Of a DNA stretch of 30,408 nucleotides, positions 8,745 to 18,800 are shown one piece after another. Source of the stretch: Bacteroidales bacterium (GTDB lineage: Bacteria > Bacteroidota > Bacteroidia > Bacteroidales > Lentimicrobiaceae). The notes under the pieces are model-generated. The model was given only the letters and a program-made list of their open reading frames with translations. It ran no database searches and was not told where the DNA came from. Location of the stretch: contig JADJEQ010000013.1 in NCBI GenBank assembly GCA_016709025.1, forward strand, positions 1-30,408, read 5' to 3'. Both the position numbers and the translations under genes were made by a program. Every line of letters begins with the position of its first letter. Position 1 is the stretch's first letter.

Positions 8745-9706
8745 ATGAAAAAATCAGTAAAAATATACGCGCTCGTATTGCTTTTATCAAGCAGCACATT
8801 TGCCAGTGGCCAAAAACACACATTAGATTCAATACATGTTCGGATCGACAATAACCTGGAACTTAGTCTGACGATTTATGAATACGCTGACCTGGCTGAA
8901 AATGTAGAGAAAGACCTGAAAAGCTTACAATCGATACTTAAAGACAACTTTGATGTTCCTGAAAAAGAATCTTATACGATTGATTATGTGGCTGATAAAC
9001 TGGTTTCAATTAAGCAGACCGAACCAGGCAAAAAAATAATCTGGGAAAATGGCAGTCAAACTACCTATCAATTTAACAATCAATGTAATATAAATTCCAA
9101 TAAATACTTCCTGAATATTCAGTATAATGAACCCGAAAGTCTGATTTCTGATACCCTGATAATCAGACTAAAAGGAAGTAATAGATACCATAAGCCATAT
9201 TCAAAGCAGATTTTCTAAATCTTACAACTTTTCCTTTGTTGGTGAGACCCTTATTCATGATAAACAATTCGATAAAGTTAACGGGCGGATGGATGTGATT
9301 AATCTTAAAAGGTGGCGTTGGGCTGAACTTAATAAAAAACCAGCCGGTAATAGATCTTTCAGCAGAAATTGGAATTCTTTTCAGCAAAAAAGGGATTTTA
9401 AAAAATCAATATTACTTGTCGTACAATCAATTGTCGGACTTTGATGAGAATTCGAAAGTTAATCTGAATGGATTTGTTAATATCGGATATCGGTACAATT
9501 TATCGAATGACTTGAATGATCCCAATTGGCTCGGCCTGGAGGTCGGTTTTCTGGCAGTTGAAAATGGAGACCTTTTTGAGAACAACACCTACAAATTTGG
9601 TTTTAACTGGGAAATCGGAAAATATATTTCTGTTTCACCACAATTTTACCTGTCAGGCGATTTTAAAGTGTTTTATCCGGCAATTCGAATTGGCTTCGGG
9701 TTTTAA
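8745..9706 (+). CDS. Exported outer-membrane barrel-like protein (frameshifted)
   Basis: The start MKKSVKIYALVLLLSSSTFASGQ is a clear signal peptide. The first open stretch stops at 9218, but the reading frame shifts twice (near 9175 and 9310), passing through VIDTISHIQSRF, SYNFSFVGETLIHDKQF and DLSAEIGILFSKKGILK. It then runs into an open frame with barrel-like strands: YLSYNQLSDFDEN, VNIGYRYNLSNDL, LGLEVGFLAVENGD, NTYKFGFNWEIGKYISVSPQFYLSGDFKVF and the end PAIRIGFGF. The whole is about 320 residues. I do not recognise a named family. It follows the sigma-factor gene by 126 bp, a common Bacteroidota arrangement of sigma factor and cell-envelope target. Confidence 0.65.
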
Positions 9707-9866
9707 TGCTCATATTGATGAACGATGAAAATTCAAATGATATACCTAACTCAATATCAATCAATTCTATTGGTAAACAACAAAAATGTAGTTCAGGGCA
9801 AAAACCTGCCTGATTACCGATATTCAAAACATTGCAATTCAATTATTAAAAAATATTCATCAAGTA

Positions 9867-9898
9867 TTGACCAATTACATTAAATAATTCTACCTTTG
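9867..9898 (+). promoter_or_regulatory. Bacteroidota promoter for the methyltransferase leader
   Basis: TTG at 9867-9869, a 21-bp spacer, then TACCTTTG at 9891-9898 (TAnnTTTG). The predicted start near 9904 gives a leader of about 200 nt before the ATG at 10103, unusually long for the window. The leader contains the alternative hairpins described next. Confidence 0.65.
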
Positions 9899-9940
9899 CC
9901 CCATCAAAATCTCTGGATGTTTAAATTTAATTCGGATCTG

Positions 9941-10020
9941 GTAACGTAAATAACCTCCGGCAATCTGCCCCTGGTTATCCTTTCGTTACACTCAGGCAAA
10001 TTCCTGCCGGAGTATTTTTC
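9941..10020 (+). promoter_or_regulatory. Two-state RNA leader, candidate attenuator or riboswitch
   Basis: One fold is a long hairpin from 9941 to 9989: GTAACG with CGTTAC (9984-9989), ATAACC (9950-9955) with GGTTAT (9973-9978), and GGCA (9959-9962) with TGCC (9966-9969). The competing fold pairs CTCCGGCA (9955-9962) with TGCCGGAG (10005-10012), followed by TATTTTTC as in an intrinsic terminator. The two folds share bases 9955-9969 and so exclude each other, the usual logic of attenuators and riboswitches. I could not match it to a known riboswitch class by eye. The gene controlled would be the methyltransferase at 10103. Confidence 0.55.
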
Positions 10021-10102
10021 ATTTCCATTTTTTCATGTTTGATGCCCGACTAAGGATTTACCATAATCCTTGCTGCGGCTCAACAAAACAAATTTAAATA
10101 CC

Positions 10103-10876
10103 ATGAGTACCGAAAATCAATCCATACACGAATTCGACTTCAGTTTAATCTGTGAATATTTCTCCGGCATTGAGCGCCAGGGGCCGGGCAGTGCTGAAGT
10201 AACCCTGAAAGCCCTGGGTTTTATCGAAAATCTTACCGCCGGATCCCGTATAGCCGACATTGGCTGCGGAACAGGTGGTCAGACAATGGTGCTGGCACAA
10301 CATACACCGGGAGTTATTACCGGCATTGACCTGTTTCCCGGATTTATCGATCTGTTCAACCAGAATGCTCGTAATCTGAATATAAACGACAGGGTAAAAG
10401 GCATCGTTGGCTCGATGGATAACCTTCCGTTTGAAAACGAAGAACTTGACCTGATCTGGTCTGAAGGAGCCATTTACAACATTGGCTTCAAAAGAGGCCT
10501 GAGCGAGTGGAGTAGATTCCTGAAAAAAGGAGGCTACATTGCCGTTACAGAGATATCGTGGTTTACCTTAAAACGGCCGGCCGAAATCGAACGGTTCTGG
10601 ATGGATGCTTACCCTGAGATCAACACCATTCCCAACAAGGTGGACCAGATGCAGAAAGCAGGCTATACGCCGGTTGCAACTTTTGTATTACCGGAAAACT
10701 GCTGGACAGATCACTTCTATGGTCCGCAGGTTGCAGCGCAGGAAGTTTTTCTGAAGAAATATCCGGGCAACAAAACCGCCGGAGAACTCATCGCCAACCA
10801 ACGTCATGAAGCTCAGTTGTATTCCAGGTATAAAGAGTTTTACGGCTATGTATTCTATATCGGGAAGAAACAATAG
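10103..10876 (+). CDS. Class I SAM-dependent methyltransferase
   Basis: This is an intact 257-residue protein. The Rossmann motif I is RIADIGCGTGGQT (about residues 50-62), followed by acidic motif II GIDLFPGF, motif GIVGSMDNLPFENEELDLIWSEGAIYNIGF and KKGGYIAVTEISWF. The C-terminal half (ENCWTDHFYGPQVAAQEVFLKKY, then YSRYKEFYGYVFYIGKK) is highly conserved in a Bacteroidota family of unknown substrate. The ATG at 10103 is preferred over a TTG at 10070 because family members begin with a short tail before IHEFDFSLICEYF. It is monocistronic, with its own promoter, a structured leader and a terminator. Small-molecule methylation is likely; the substrate is unknown. Confidence 0.85.
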   Translation: MSTENQSIHEFDFSLICEYFSGIERQGPGSAEVTLKALGFIENLTAGSRIADIGCGTGGQTMVLAQHTPGVITGIDLFPGFIDLFNQNARNLNINDRVKGIVGSMDNLPFENEELDLIWSEGAIYNIGFKRGLSEWSRFLKKGGYIAVTEISWFTLKRPAEIERFWMDAYPEINTIPNKVDQMQKAGYTPVATFVLPENCWTDHFYGPQVAAQEVFLKKYPGNKTAGELIANQRHEAQLYSRYKEFYGYVFYIGKKQ

Positions 10877-10889
10877 TTGATTGCTGAAA

Positions 10890-10929
10890 AAGGGTTGTTC
10901 CTGTTTGCTAGGGACAATCCTTCTTTTTC
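10890..10929 (+). terminator. Strong rho-independent terminator after the methyltransferase
   Basis: AAGGGTTGTTCCT (10890-10902) pairs with AGGGACAATCCTT (10910-10922) over 13 bp with two G-U wobbles and a 7-nt loop GTTTGCT, followed by CTTTTTC. It lies 14 bp after the stop codon and isolates the methyltransferase from the GH3 gene. Confidence 0.85.
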
Positions 10930-10988
10930 AATAGAGAAATGTTGGGTTAAGCACCAGAGATAATCTGAAATCCGGAGTGAAACTTACA

Positions 10989-10996
10989 TAAATTTG
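10989..10996 (+). promoter_or_regulatory. Possible -7 element for the GH3 gene
   Basis: TAAATTTG matches TAnnTTTG and lies in the only gap between the terminator and the GH3 gene, giving a leader of about 120 nt. No clear TTTG at -33. Confidence 0.4.
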
Positions 10997-11121
10997 CCAA
11001 ACCTCTGGAATCATACCTTTCTTACTGGTTCAATTGATTCACCGGCAACAATGGTTGAGCGCTTTACAACCGCCAAAACAACACGGTTTTGATAAGAAAT
11101 TCAAATAAAAAAATAAGCTGA

Positions 11122-13275
11122 ATGAAAAACACGTTAATTTTAAGTATTCTCATTATGATGGCTTCCTGCGGCAGTAAACACATTTCCACAGAAAAAGTGA
11201 ACGATGAATCTAAAATAGATTCCCTGATTCAATTGATGACGCTGGAGGAAAAGATCCACATGATTCACGCATCTTCTTCGTTCACTTCCGGTGGAGTTGA
11301 AAGACTTGGCATTCCTGAACTGGTGATGTCTGACGGGCCTCACGGCGTGCGAATGGAACATGGCCGCGACTGGACCCCGGATAAAACCGATAAAGACATG
11401 GCAACCTATCTTCCTACGGGTATTTGCCTGGCTTCCACATGGAATAAAAATCTTGGCTATCAGTACGGTTCAGTGCTGGGAAGTGAAGCCAAAGCCCGTG
11501 GCAAGGATATCATTCTGGGTCCCGGAGTCAATATCATCAGATCCCCGCTCAACGGCCGTAATTTTGAATACCTGAGTGAGGATCCGCACCTGGCTTCCGA
11601 AATGGCAGTGGGTTATATCAAAGGGGTTCAGGACCAGGGTATTTCAGCTTGTGTAAAGCATTATGCTGCCAACAATCAGGAAACCGAAAGGACAAAAGTT
11701 GATGTGATAGTCTCCGAACGCGCGCTCAGGGAAATCTACCTGCCTGCATTCAAAGCCAGTGTTGAAAAAGCCGGTGTTAATGCGGTTATGGGCTCATACA
11801 ACAAAGTAAACGGGCAGTACAGCACTCACCATCAGCACCTTATCAATCAGGTGTTGAAGCAGGAATTTGGGTTTGATGGCATTGTAATCAGCGACTGGTC
11901 AGCCGTTAAGGATACCAGGGAAGCCCTGCTCTATGGAACCGACATAGAAATGGGTACCGATATAGTGCAGTTGCCAAATCCGGATTACGATGCTTTCTTT
12001 CTTGCCGATTCCGCGCTGGCTATGGTAAAAAGAGGAGAAGTTGACGAGAAAGTGGTGGATGAAAAAATAAGAAGAATATTGCGGGTAATGCTTAAGACCA
12101 GCATGTCAGGTACCAAAAGTCCTGGTCAATTCAATACTGCTGAGCATCAGCAAACTGCCCTGAAAGTGGCTGAGGAAGGGATCGTCCTGCTCAAAAATGA
12201 AAACCTGCTTCCGTTCAAACCCAATCAATTTAAAACAATCCTTGTGGTGGGCAACAATGCTGTATACAAACAGGCATTGGGCGGAGGCAGCTCACAGGTA
12301 AAAGCATTATACGAAATCACAGCACTCGAAGGATTAAAGAAATATGCAGGCCCAAACACAAAGGTTTTATTTGCAGAAGGCTATATTCCTACCAATGACC
12401 TTTCGTATGACATAAAACTGGCCGACGAAGCAGTATTGGCCGCCGGGAAAGCCGATGCAGTGATTTTTGTCGGTGGATGGATTCATAATTACGATCAGAC
12501 CGTTTGGGATGGTACGGCTTTCGACATGGAAGGAAAGGACAAAACCAACCTTAAACTGATTTATGGACAGGAAGAACTGATCAACAGGATTGCAAAAGCC
12601 AACCCTAAGACAACAGTGGTTTTAATGGGTGGAAGCAATGTGGAGATGAAAAACTGGATGAAAAATGTTCCTGCCATTCTGCAGGCATGGTATCCGGGGA
12701 TGGAAGGTGGCAATGCCCTGGCTAAAATCATCTTTGGCGAAACCAACCCAAGCGGAAAACTGCCCATGACCTTTGCCAACACGCACAATGAATATCCTTC
12801 ACATGCCGTGGGTGAATTTCCCGGCAAAGACCTTCGTGTGAGTTACGCAGAAGGCATCTACGTTGGATACCGTTATTTTGACAAACAAAATCTGGAGCCC
12901 GTTTACCCGTTTGGTTATGGGCTTTCATACACCGGCTTCAGTTTCAGCAATCTTAAACTGACTCAGAAATCCGGACAGGTTGTGGTAGAATGTACCGTTA
13001 CCAACACAGGTAAAATGGCCGGCGCCGAGGTCGCTCAATTGTACGTAGCTCCCCTTAACCCTTTGGTTGACAGGCCGGTGAAGGAACTCAAAGGTTTTGA
13101 AAAAGTCTACCTGAAACCCGGTGAATCGGCAGGCATAAAACTGGTACTCGAAAATGAGGCCTTCGGCTATTTCGATGAAAAATCCCATCAGTGGAAAACC
13201 GATACCGGAACCTATGAAATTCAGATGGGAAACTCCTCACGCAATATCCTGCTGAAGGAAAGCATCAGCCTGTAA
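11122..13275 (+). CDS. GH3 family beta-glucosidase lipoprotein
   Basis: This is an intact 717-residue enzyme that likely removes terminal beta-glucosyl units from oligosaccharides. The N-terminus MKNTLILSILIMMASCGS ends in a lipobox Cys (MASC), so it should be lipid-anchored. The GH3 N-terminal barrel shows SDGPHGVRME, the KHY motif (K179-H180-Y181) and the nucleophile Asp in VISDWSA (D258). The C-terminal alpha/beta domain holds GGGSSQV, AWYPGMEGGNALAKIIFGETNPSGKLPMTF and PFGYGLSYTGF. A fibronectin III-like domain (VVECTVTNTGKMAGAEVAQLYV to the end) closes the protein. The exact sugar specificity cannot be read. It stands alone, without SusC/SusD neighbours in the window. Confidence 0.92.
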   Translation: MKNTLILSILIMMASCGSKHISTEKVNDESKIDSLIQLMTLEEKIHMIHASSSFTSGGVERLGIPELVMSDGPHGVRMEHGRDWTPDKTDKDMATYLPTGICLASTWNKNLGYQYGSVLGSEAKARGKDIILGPGVNIIRSPLNGRNFEYLSEDPHLASEMAVGYIKGVQDQGISACVKHYAANNQETERTKVDVIVSERALREIYLPAFKASVEKAGVNAVMGSYNKVNGQYSTHHQHLINQVLKQEFGFDGIVISDWSAVKDTREALLYGTDIEMGTDIVQLPNPDYDAFFLADSALAMVKRGEVDEKVVDEKIRRILRVMLKTSMSGTKSPGQFNTAEHQQTALKVAEEGIVLLKNENLLPFKPNQFKTILVVGNNAVYKQALGGGSSQVKALYEITALEGLKKYAGPNTKVLFAEGYIPTNDLSYDIKLADEAVLAAGKADAVIFVGGWIHNYDQTVWDGTAFDMEGKDKTNLKLIYGQEELINRIAKANPKTTVVLMGGSNVEMKNWMKNVPAILQAWYPGMEGGNALAKIIFGETNPSGKLPMTFANTHNEYPSHAVGEFPGKDLRVSYAEGIYVGYRYFDKQNLEPVYPFGYGLSYTGFSFSNLKLTQKSGQVVVECTVTNTGKMAGAEVAQLYVAPLNPLVDRPVKELKGFEKVYLKPGESAGIKLVLENEAFGYFDEKSHQWKTDTGTYEIQMGNSSRNILLKESISL

Positions 13276-13655
13276 TCAGGAGCCTGGTGAGAAACATTTA
13301 TATACCTGACAATAAAACTCATTACAATGTGAAAAGGAGAATCAAATCGCAGGAAAATGGCAATAACATCAAAAACCTTGCATCCGGATTGTGAATTCCA
13401 ATTATTTATAGGCAGGTTTAGCCAAAGCCTTCTGACTGCTTTCATCAGGCAGCTTGCCACGATAAATGACTTTAAGCAGTCAGGGCGTTATACCCAAAGG
13501 CGTTTGCTTAGTTAGTCAATTAATTTTCAATCAATTTTAGGGCCTGCCTGCCCGTTCCAGTCAGGCAGTTTCTCCCGCCTGCGTCGGGCAGACATCCGAC
13601 TTACCCTGATAAATCAAAAATAATTACGGATGAATTGATAAAATGGTAGATTTGG
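13276..13655. other. Intergenic region between GH3 and aquaporin genes
   Basis: About 380 bp between convergent genes with no convincing reading frame. It contains a GC-rich palindromic patch at 13541-13590, described separately. No obvious U-tract terminator was found for either gene. Confidence 0.5.
13541..13590. repeat. GC-rich intergenic palindromes
   Basis: CTGCCTG (13544-13550) pairs with CAGGCAG (13562-13568), and CCCG (13574-13577) pairs with CGGG (13585-13588). The patch stands out from AT-rich surroundings. Comparable CCTGCC or CCCGC/GCGGG patches occur at about 21440-21465 and 27125-27162, suggesting a dispersed intergenic element. Alternatively it is just the stem of convergent terminators. 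Confidence 0.4.
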
Positions 13656-14362
13656 TCAGGCTTTTTTATCTTCGGTTTCAAAACCATATTTCCAGACGAC
13701 CGCTGCAACAATGGCACCCACCACAGGGGCTACGAAAAACAGCCATAGTTGGGAAAGAGCCATACCCCCTGAAAAAATAGCAGGCCCGAAACTACGTGCC
13801 GGATTAACAGAGGTACCGGTTACAGGAATTACAACCAGATGGATCAACATAAGGGTAACGCCAATTGCCAGACCGGCCATGGTAGAGTTACCATATTTTG
13901 AAGTAACTGCCAGTATCACAAAGAGGAAGAGAAAGGTAAACACGGCTTCCACAATAAATGCACTGGTTGTATTATAGCCACCTAAATAACCTTCGCCCCA
14001 GCCATTGGCTCCCAGTCCCCATTCGGGCATTACAAAGCCAGGCTTACCACTTGCTATGAGGAACAAACACCTGCACCCAGGGTAGCGCCTATCAACTGAG
14101 AAATAATATAACCCACAGCATCCTTCGAAGACATGCGCCCTGCAACCAGCACGCCTACTGTTACTGCAGGATTGATGTGGCAACCTGATATGCCACCTAT
14201 GGCATAAGCCATGGCTACAACTGCGAAACCAAAAGCAATGGATATTCCAAGTAAGCCAACCCCACTGGGGCCTACCTGACTACTTCCGGCAATAACTGCC
14301 GCTCCGCAACCAAATAATACAAGGCTAAAGGTTCCGATTAATTCAGCTAAATACTTTTTCAT
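13656..14362 (-). CDS. aqpZ: Aquaporin Z (one frameshift)
   Basis: This is an inner-membrane water channel of about 235 residues with six helices. The start at 14362 gives MKKYLAELIGTFSLVLFGCGAAVIAG. The first NPA box is in GISGCHINPAVTVG and the second in GTSVNPARSFGPAIF. Selectivity-filter residues resemble AqpZ rather than GlpF: Phe in IAFGFAV, His in LMLIHLVVIPVTGTSVNPARS, and the Arg after NPA. One single-base indel near 14058 splits it after LIGATLGAGV; both halves are otherwise complete. The ATG at 14362 is chosen because the family starts right at this motif and a full promoter lies upstream. Confidence 0.92.
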
Positions 14363-14404
14363 AAGATAAGATTTAGTTTTGTTTATAAATAATTTTGTGG
14401 TTAA

Positions 14405-14438
14405 CAAATATAATAAATTTATGTTTTGGGAACACAAA
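14405..14438 (-). promoter_or_regulatory. Bacteroidota promoter for aqpZ
   Basis: On the minus strand TTTG (14435-14438), a 22-bp spacer and TATATTTG (14405-14412) match the Bacteroidota consensus. The expected start lies about 40 nt before the ATG at 14362, which supports that start codon. Confidence 0.65.
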
Positions 14439-15458
14439 TTAGTTCCGTCAGTAATAATAATAATTATATCATTGTTCACTCTATGTATGTATAAATCAAC
14501 ATGATTTGATATAACACCAATATATTAACAAAATTAAAAAGCGCCTGACATGGAATAACGAAACCTGCCATCTATCTGAAGGGATCAATCGCATTCAATT
14601 GCAGGAAAAATAAGCCTGAATAATCGTTCATTTATTAGATTTTCTTTTGCCAGACTCCATGGCCCTAAAAGAATATATGACAAATTAAACTCAACCTGAA
14701 TTGAAAAATTTATTGGTCTGAGTTGCCCGATTTGGAATCTTCATCTTTTTAGTATAACAATAAAACATGCCTGCAGATGAAATTCGCCGGATTTAAAAGC
14801 CCGCCTGAGTTACGGGTGCTTTGTTATAAAAAACCGTTGCCGATTTTGCAGAATCGGAAAATATTGCTTTTTCAATACGATCCTTTAGGTTTCGGGAAAA
14901 ACTTTTAAGAAATAATAAATCCGGCGTACTAACAGTGAATCTGTTAACATCCAGAATATGCTGTCTGCTAATACCAGGCTTTGGCAGCTCAGTTGCACGC
15001 AACAAAAGCGCAAATACATAAAATGGCGGCAAGGCGCTTAAACTTCTATCATCTTCTACATTTTTGCCTACATCACAGTAAAGACAGAAATTTTTCAACA
15101 GATGACGTGGTTGAATAAAAGTTCCAGCATTTCAAGATCACCATAAGAATTTTTCAGGAACCATTTCCACGGTTTCTAACTTCACTAGAACCTATAGAAA
15201 CATTATCCATAAATACCCGTTGGAATATTAAATAACGCTGTTATTTTTTGTTCAGATGAATATTTATAATTTTGATTGGTTTAAAAGTAAATGCTATAGC
15301 CTGTGGCAAACGATTACGGTGGTTTTAAAGTATATTCTGTTGAACAGTGATGAACTCTCGGGTTACAGGCAAGTCACTTCAACCACCATAAAATCAAAAA
15401 CTTATAATAATGCCATTCATAAATTCGATATTAAGTCTCACGAAATAAATCATCCAAC
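14439..15458. other. 1-kb stretch without a confident gene
   Basis: This AT-rich stretch lies between the aqpZ promoter and the propeller gene. It holds one leftward frame with some protein character, listed separately. A TAATTTTG at 15267-15274 with TTTG at 15247-15250 could be a promoter for the downstream gene, but its spacer of 16 bp is short. Nothing else was recognised. Confidence 0.4.
14793..15190 (-). CDS. Unrecognised, possibly frameshifted protein
   Basis: The open part (15098 to 14793) reads LKNFCLYCDVGKNVEDDRSLSALPPFYVFALLLRAT-like sequence, then ISRQHILDVNRFTVSTPDLLFLKSF and KDRIEKAIFSDSAKS. Upstream, in another frame, WFLKNSYGDLEMLELLFNHV could be its N-terminus, so the gene may extend to about 15190 with one indel. 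The match to real protein composition is fair, but I know no family. Codon use (AGT, CTA, GCG) differs from the neighbours. It may be a spurious frame. Confidence 0.25.
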
Positions 15459-17583
15459 ATGAAAAAAAAATCCTGGTTTCATTCCTCCTGTTTGGCATCG
15501 CGACATTATCCTATTCCCAGTGGATTTTACAAAACCCCTACCCGGCAACTTCAGATCTCGAAAAAGTTGTGTGCATCAATCCGGATACCGCACTCTTTTT
15601 TGGACGCGATGCCGCTATACTGAGAACTGCAGATGGTGGTGCAACCATTCACAAAATCATTACCGGTTTTGACATCCCCAATCACATGACTTCTTCTGAT
15701 TTTCCGACTCCGGAAATTGGTTATGCCGTTTCATATAATGGAAAAGTATTTAAGACTACCGATGCGGGATTATCGTGGATTGTTGCCTGCGATACCATTC
15801 AGCTGGCTTCAGATATCAATTGTATAAAATTTGCCGACAGCCTTACCGGATATATGGCAGGTGGCGACAATCAGGTATTCAGGACGACCGATGGTGGTTA
15901 TTCCTGGCATTTACAAACTACAATCTATCCTGCCATTTTTCATGATCTTTATCTCATGAACGCCGATACACTGTTTGCTGCTGTTATGGACAACAACATG
16001 GCAATAGGGATTGGAGGTTCAATCTGGAAGTCATACGATACAGGAAAATCATGGGTTGAGTGTTACCATGATTTATCGCACAGATCAATAAATGCGATTG
16101 ATTTTACAAATATGGACACCGGATATGCGGTAGGTGGGGATGGTCTGATACTCAGAGCTGTCTATCAGGGAATGGCGTGGGATCCTGTACCCAATCCTGC
16201 CGGATTAAACAAAGCTTTGATGGATATAAAATTAACTGATTCACATACCATAATCGTTGTTGGTTCGCAAGGCACAGTTATGAAATCAGCCGATGACGGT
16301 CAATCATGGACACTGGATTCAATTTCCAGCAGCGGGTTTCTTTCGGTGGATATGCTGAATAACACCGGATATGCCACCGGTGTTGAAGGAAAGGTATTCC
16401 AGACTCTGGATAACGGCAATACCTGGACTGCCCTGTCAAAGGGCTCAACCGATGTTCTGAATTCGGTGTGTTTCGTTAATGATTCAACAGGATATGCTGC
16501 TGGTGGTATATATTCACCGGGGAAGGGAACAATTTTAAAAACCACCGATGGCGGCGAAAACTGGACAGACCTGGATTGCGGAATTTCAGATTACCTGTTT
16601 TCGGTTTATTTTACCGGTATATATACAGGATTTGTAGCAGGGACAAGAGGTTTAATTGCCAAAACAACCGATGGCGGTGAATCCTGGACAACCCTTTATA
16701 GCAATGGTTCGCAGGAGTTTCACTCAGTTTGTTTTCCTGATAACAACATCGGTTACGCAGCTGGTTTAGGTTTGCTGAAAACAACAAATGGCGGGAATGA
16801 CTGGTTTGATATTTCTCCCGGCCCGGACCTTTATTTAAGATCATTACATTTTTCGATCAGAATACAGGATATGCAGCCGGGTTTGATTACAACACCTTTA
16901 CCGCTGTGATCATCAAAACCACAGATGGTGGGCAAACATGGTCGCATATTCATTTAGCTTTAGCTTCACAGAGTGGATTAACAGGCATCCATTTTACGGA
17001 TTACAACCACGGATTTGCAGTGGGTAACGGAGCTGCCTATAAAACAACCGATGGCGGTGAATCGTGGAGTCAAATGCTGGACGTTGGAAATCTTGAGCTG
17101 CATTCTGTTTTTATGTCTTCATCCTACACTGGTTTTATTGCGACTGAAAGAGGTAAAATTTTTAAAACATCCGACGGAGGCAATTCATGGACCGAATCAT
17201 CAACAATTACTGACAATCCACTTAAATCAATTTTCTTCACTGATCCGGAAACAGGTTATGTAGTTGGTTTAAACGGAAATATTTTCAAAACAACCAACAG
17301 CGGCGGATACGATGCAATTCCTGATGTTATGGCCGCAAAAGCTGGCTTTCGTCTGTATCCTAACCCGGCAACTTCAAAGATCATACTGATTAGCACTTCT
17401 GAAATTGCCGGAGATGTTGATGTCATTATTTACAACATACAGGGAAGGCAACTTTTCAACAATAAGTTGAATGTTCAGAATAACTTCGAATTGGATGTAA
17501 GTAATTTACTATCCGGAATATACCTGTTAGAAATACGGTATAAAGAAGGGGTTGAAACTAAAAAGCTGATTATTCAGAAATGA
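15459..17583 (+). CDS. Secreted YCF48/BNR-type beta-propeller with T9SS sorting domain
   Basis: This is a large secreted protein of about 708 residues. The start at 15459 is followed by nine A's; one more A gives the signal peptide MKKKILVSFLLFGIATLSYSQ. The body holds about 13 propeller repeats ending in K-T-T-D-G-G-x-S-W, such as VFRTTDGGYSW, ILKTTDGGENW and IAKTTDGGESW. Each is preceded by a T-G-Y-A-x-G strand. A T5 run near 16850 lacks one T, which splits the gene at 16909/16906. The C-terminus GFRLYPNPATSK through SGIYLLEIRYKEGVETKKLIIQK is a T9SS type A sorting domain, so the protein should cross the outer membrane. The function of the propeller is unknown; the photosystem factor YCF48 shares only the repeat. 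Confidence 0.9.
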
Positions 17584-17979
17584 CATTGTGATTTTCTGTT
17601 GCCAAAAGACTACTTACGATTAAAAGAAATTATTGGATTTTCAGGAAGAATTGATAAAAAACCGGCACAGTAAGCTAAATGGATAATTGACCTTCCATTG
17701 TGGTTTTGAATTTTTCGCACTCATCATTGTTTGTTTAGCCCAGGAAATCGCCGAAACCGGAAATAGCCAGGCGCTATGAAGGGAACAAACAAAAAGCGAA
17801 GTAAGTCATTTATAACCTTGTCCGTATGAAAAACAAAATGGATACACGGGTTTGCCGATAAGTTTTAACAGGCGGGCAGTGATTGCTTCTGCAACTTAAA
17901 AGAGAAAAATGCAATTCATAGGAATTACCGAAGTTGACATAAGAGTACCCAGGCGTTTAATTAGAGCATTTTGAAAAGA
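17584..17979. other. Intergenic region, possible gene remnant
   Basis: About 400 bp without an open gene. One short stretch near 17700-17760 reads FFALIIVCLAQEIAETGN, like the end of a signal peptide, but nothing recognisable follows. It may be a remnant or chance. Confidence 0.35.
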
Positions 17980-18632
17980 ATGTATATTTGATCCAGGCAC
18001 CAATCGGAACCGCAATACTATTTCTGTTTCTCTCAGTCAACGCGCAGGTGAATTCAGGCCAAATCAGAAACCTGACCGTTAAACTTCCGCTTTCATCCCT
18101 GGCCGGTGATATATATGCCGAAAGCATGGGTGTAGGAATCGGGATTGAGAAAATGCTTAAACCACGCTTCAGCTTCGCCCAGGAAATTGGCTATATTTTC
18201 CATATCAACAATACTTCCATGCTTTCTGAAGATGTAGAAAGCCTCAATGGGCTTAAGTTTACTACAGAGATAAGGAAATACTTAAACAGAAAAGAAATTC
18301 CTGAAAGTGGTTTCTTTGCAAGTATGGAACTGAAAAATATCCTTACCCGATCAGTGCAGGAGTCCTGGACAACTGAAAACACAAAAGTGGAGAACGACAT
18401 CACAAGATACAGAGGCTTACTTACCGCCAATCTGGGAGTTCTGTTCTATTGGGATCAGTATAAAAAAAGTAGGATCACCCTGGAACTACTGGCTGGTGGC
18501 GGACTGGGATTTATAAATGCGGGTTCCAGTGTCGACACGGAATATCTGGGTATTCAGTCAGACTATAACTCAGCCAAAGGATTTTATCCATGGCTTAATT
18601 TTGATCTGAAGATTGGATATATTCTAAAATAA
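17980..18632 (+). CDS. Small outer-membrane beta-barrel protein, DUF3575-like
   Basis: The continuous frame opens at 17988 with TTG, but the ATG at 17980 would read MYILIQAPIGTAILFLFLSVNAQ, a good signal peptide, if one T is missing in ATTTG. The mature part shows barrel-like strands: RNLTVKLPLSSLAGDIYAESMGVGIGIEKML, FSFAQEIGYIFHIN, KFTTEIRKYL, SGFFASMELKNIL, GLLTANLGVLFYW, ITLELLAGGGLGFI and the end NFDLKIGYIL. Length and pattern resemble DUF3575-type barrels, though I am not certain of the family. A TATATTTG at 17983-17990 overlaps the start and would argue against it if it were a promoter. It precedes the AAA+ locus by 168 bp. Confidence 0.65.
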
Positions 18633-18708
18633 AAACAACCGGCGACAAAACCTGAACGCATCACTTCGCTGGTTAAGCGACAGAGCCCGCGTTTACTGAA
18701 AAATTATT

Positions 18709-18726
18709 CCGGCCCGAAACGGCCGG
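18709..18726. other. Hairpin upstream of the AAA+ gene
   Basis: CCGGCC-CGAAAC-GGCCGG forms a perfect 6-bp GC stem. It lacks a U-tract, so it is a weak terminator at best. It lies 76 bp after the barrel gene and 74 bp before the AAA+ start. Confidence 0.4.
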
Positions 18727-18800
18727 GCTTCAAATTGCCCATTTGCACTTTGGGTCAATCTTTATCGGTAATTTTACCGGTCCAATGCAACATTGAAAAT

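Noticed and set aside
10070..10102. TTG start 33 bp upstream for the methyltransferase
   Set aside because: The ATG at 10103 gives the family-typical N-terminus, and the TTG lies in a small leader hairpin (AAGGATT/AATCCTT, 10052-10071).
14363..14479. Longer aquaporin start at 14479
   Set aside because: The extra residues are unlike the family and would span the matched promoter; MKKYLAELIG at 14362 is the standard start.
15256..15462. 68-codon rightward frame as a gene
   Set aside because: No family, no signal, no good start context, and it runs into the start of the propeller gene; treated as chance.
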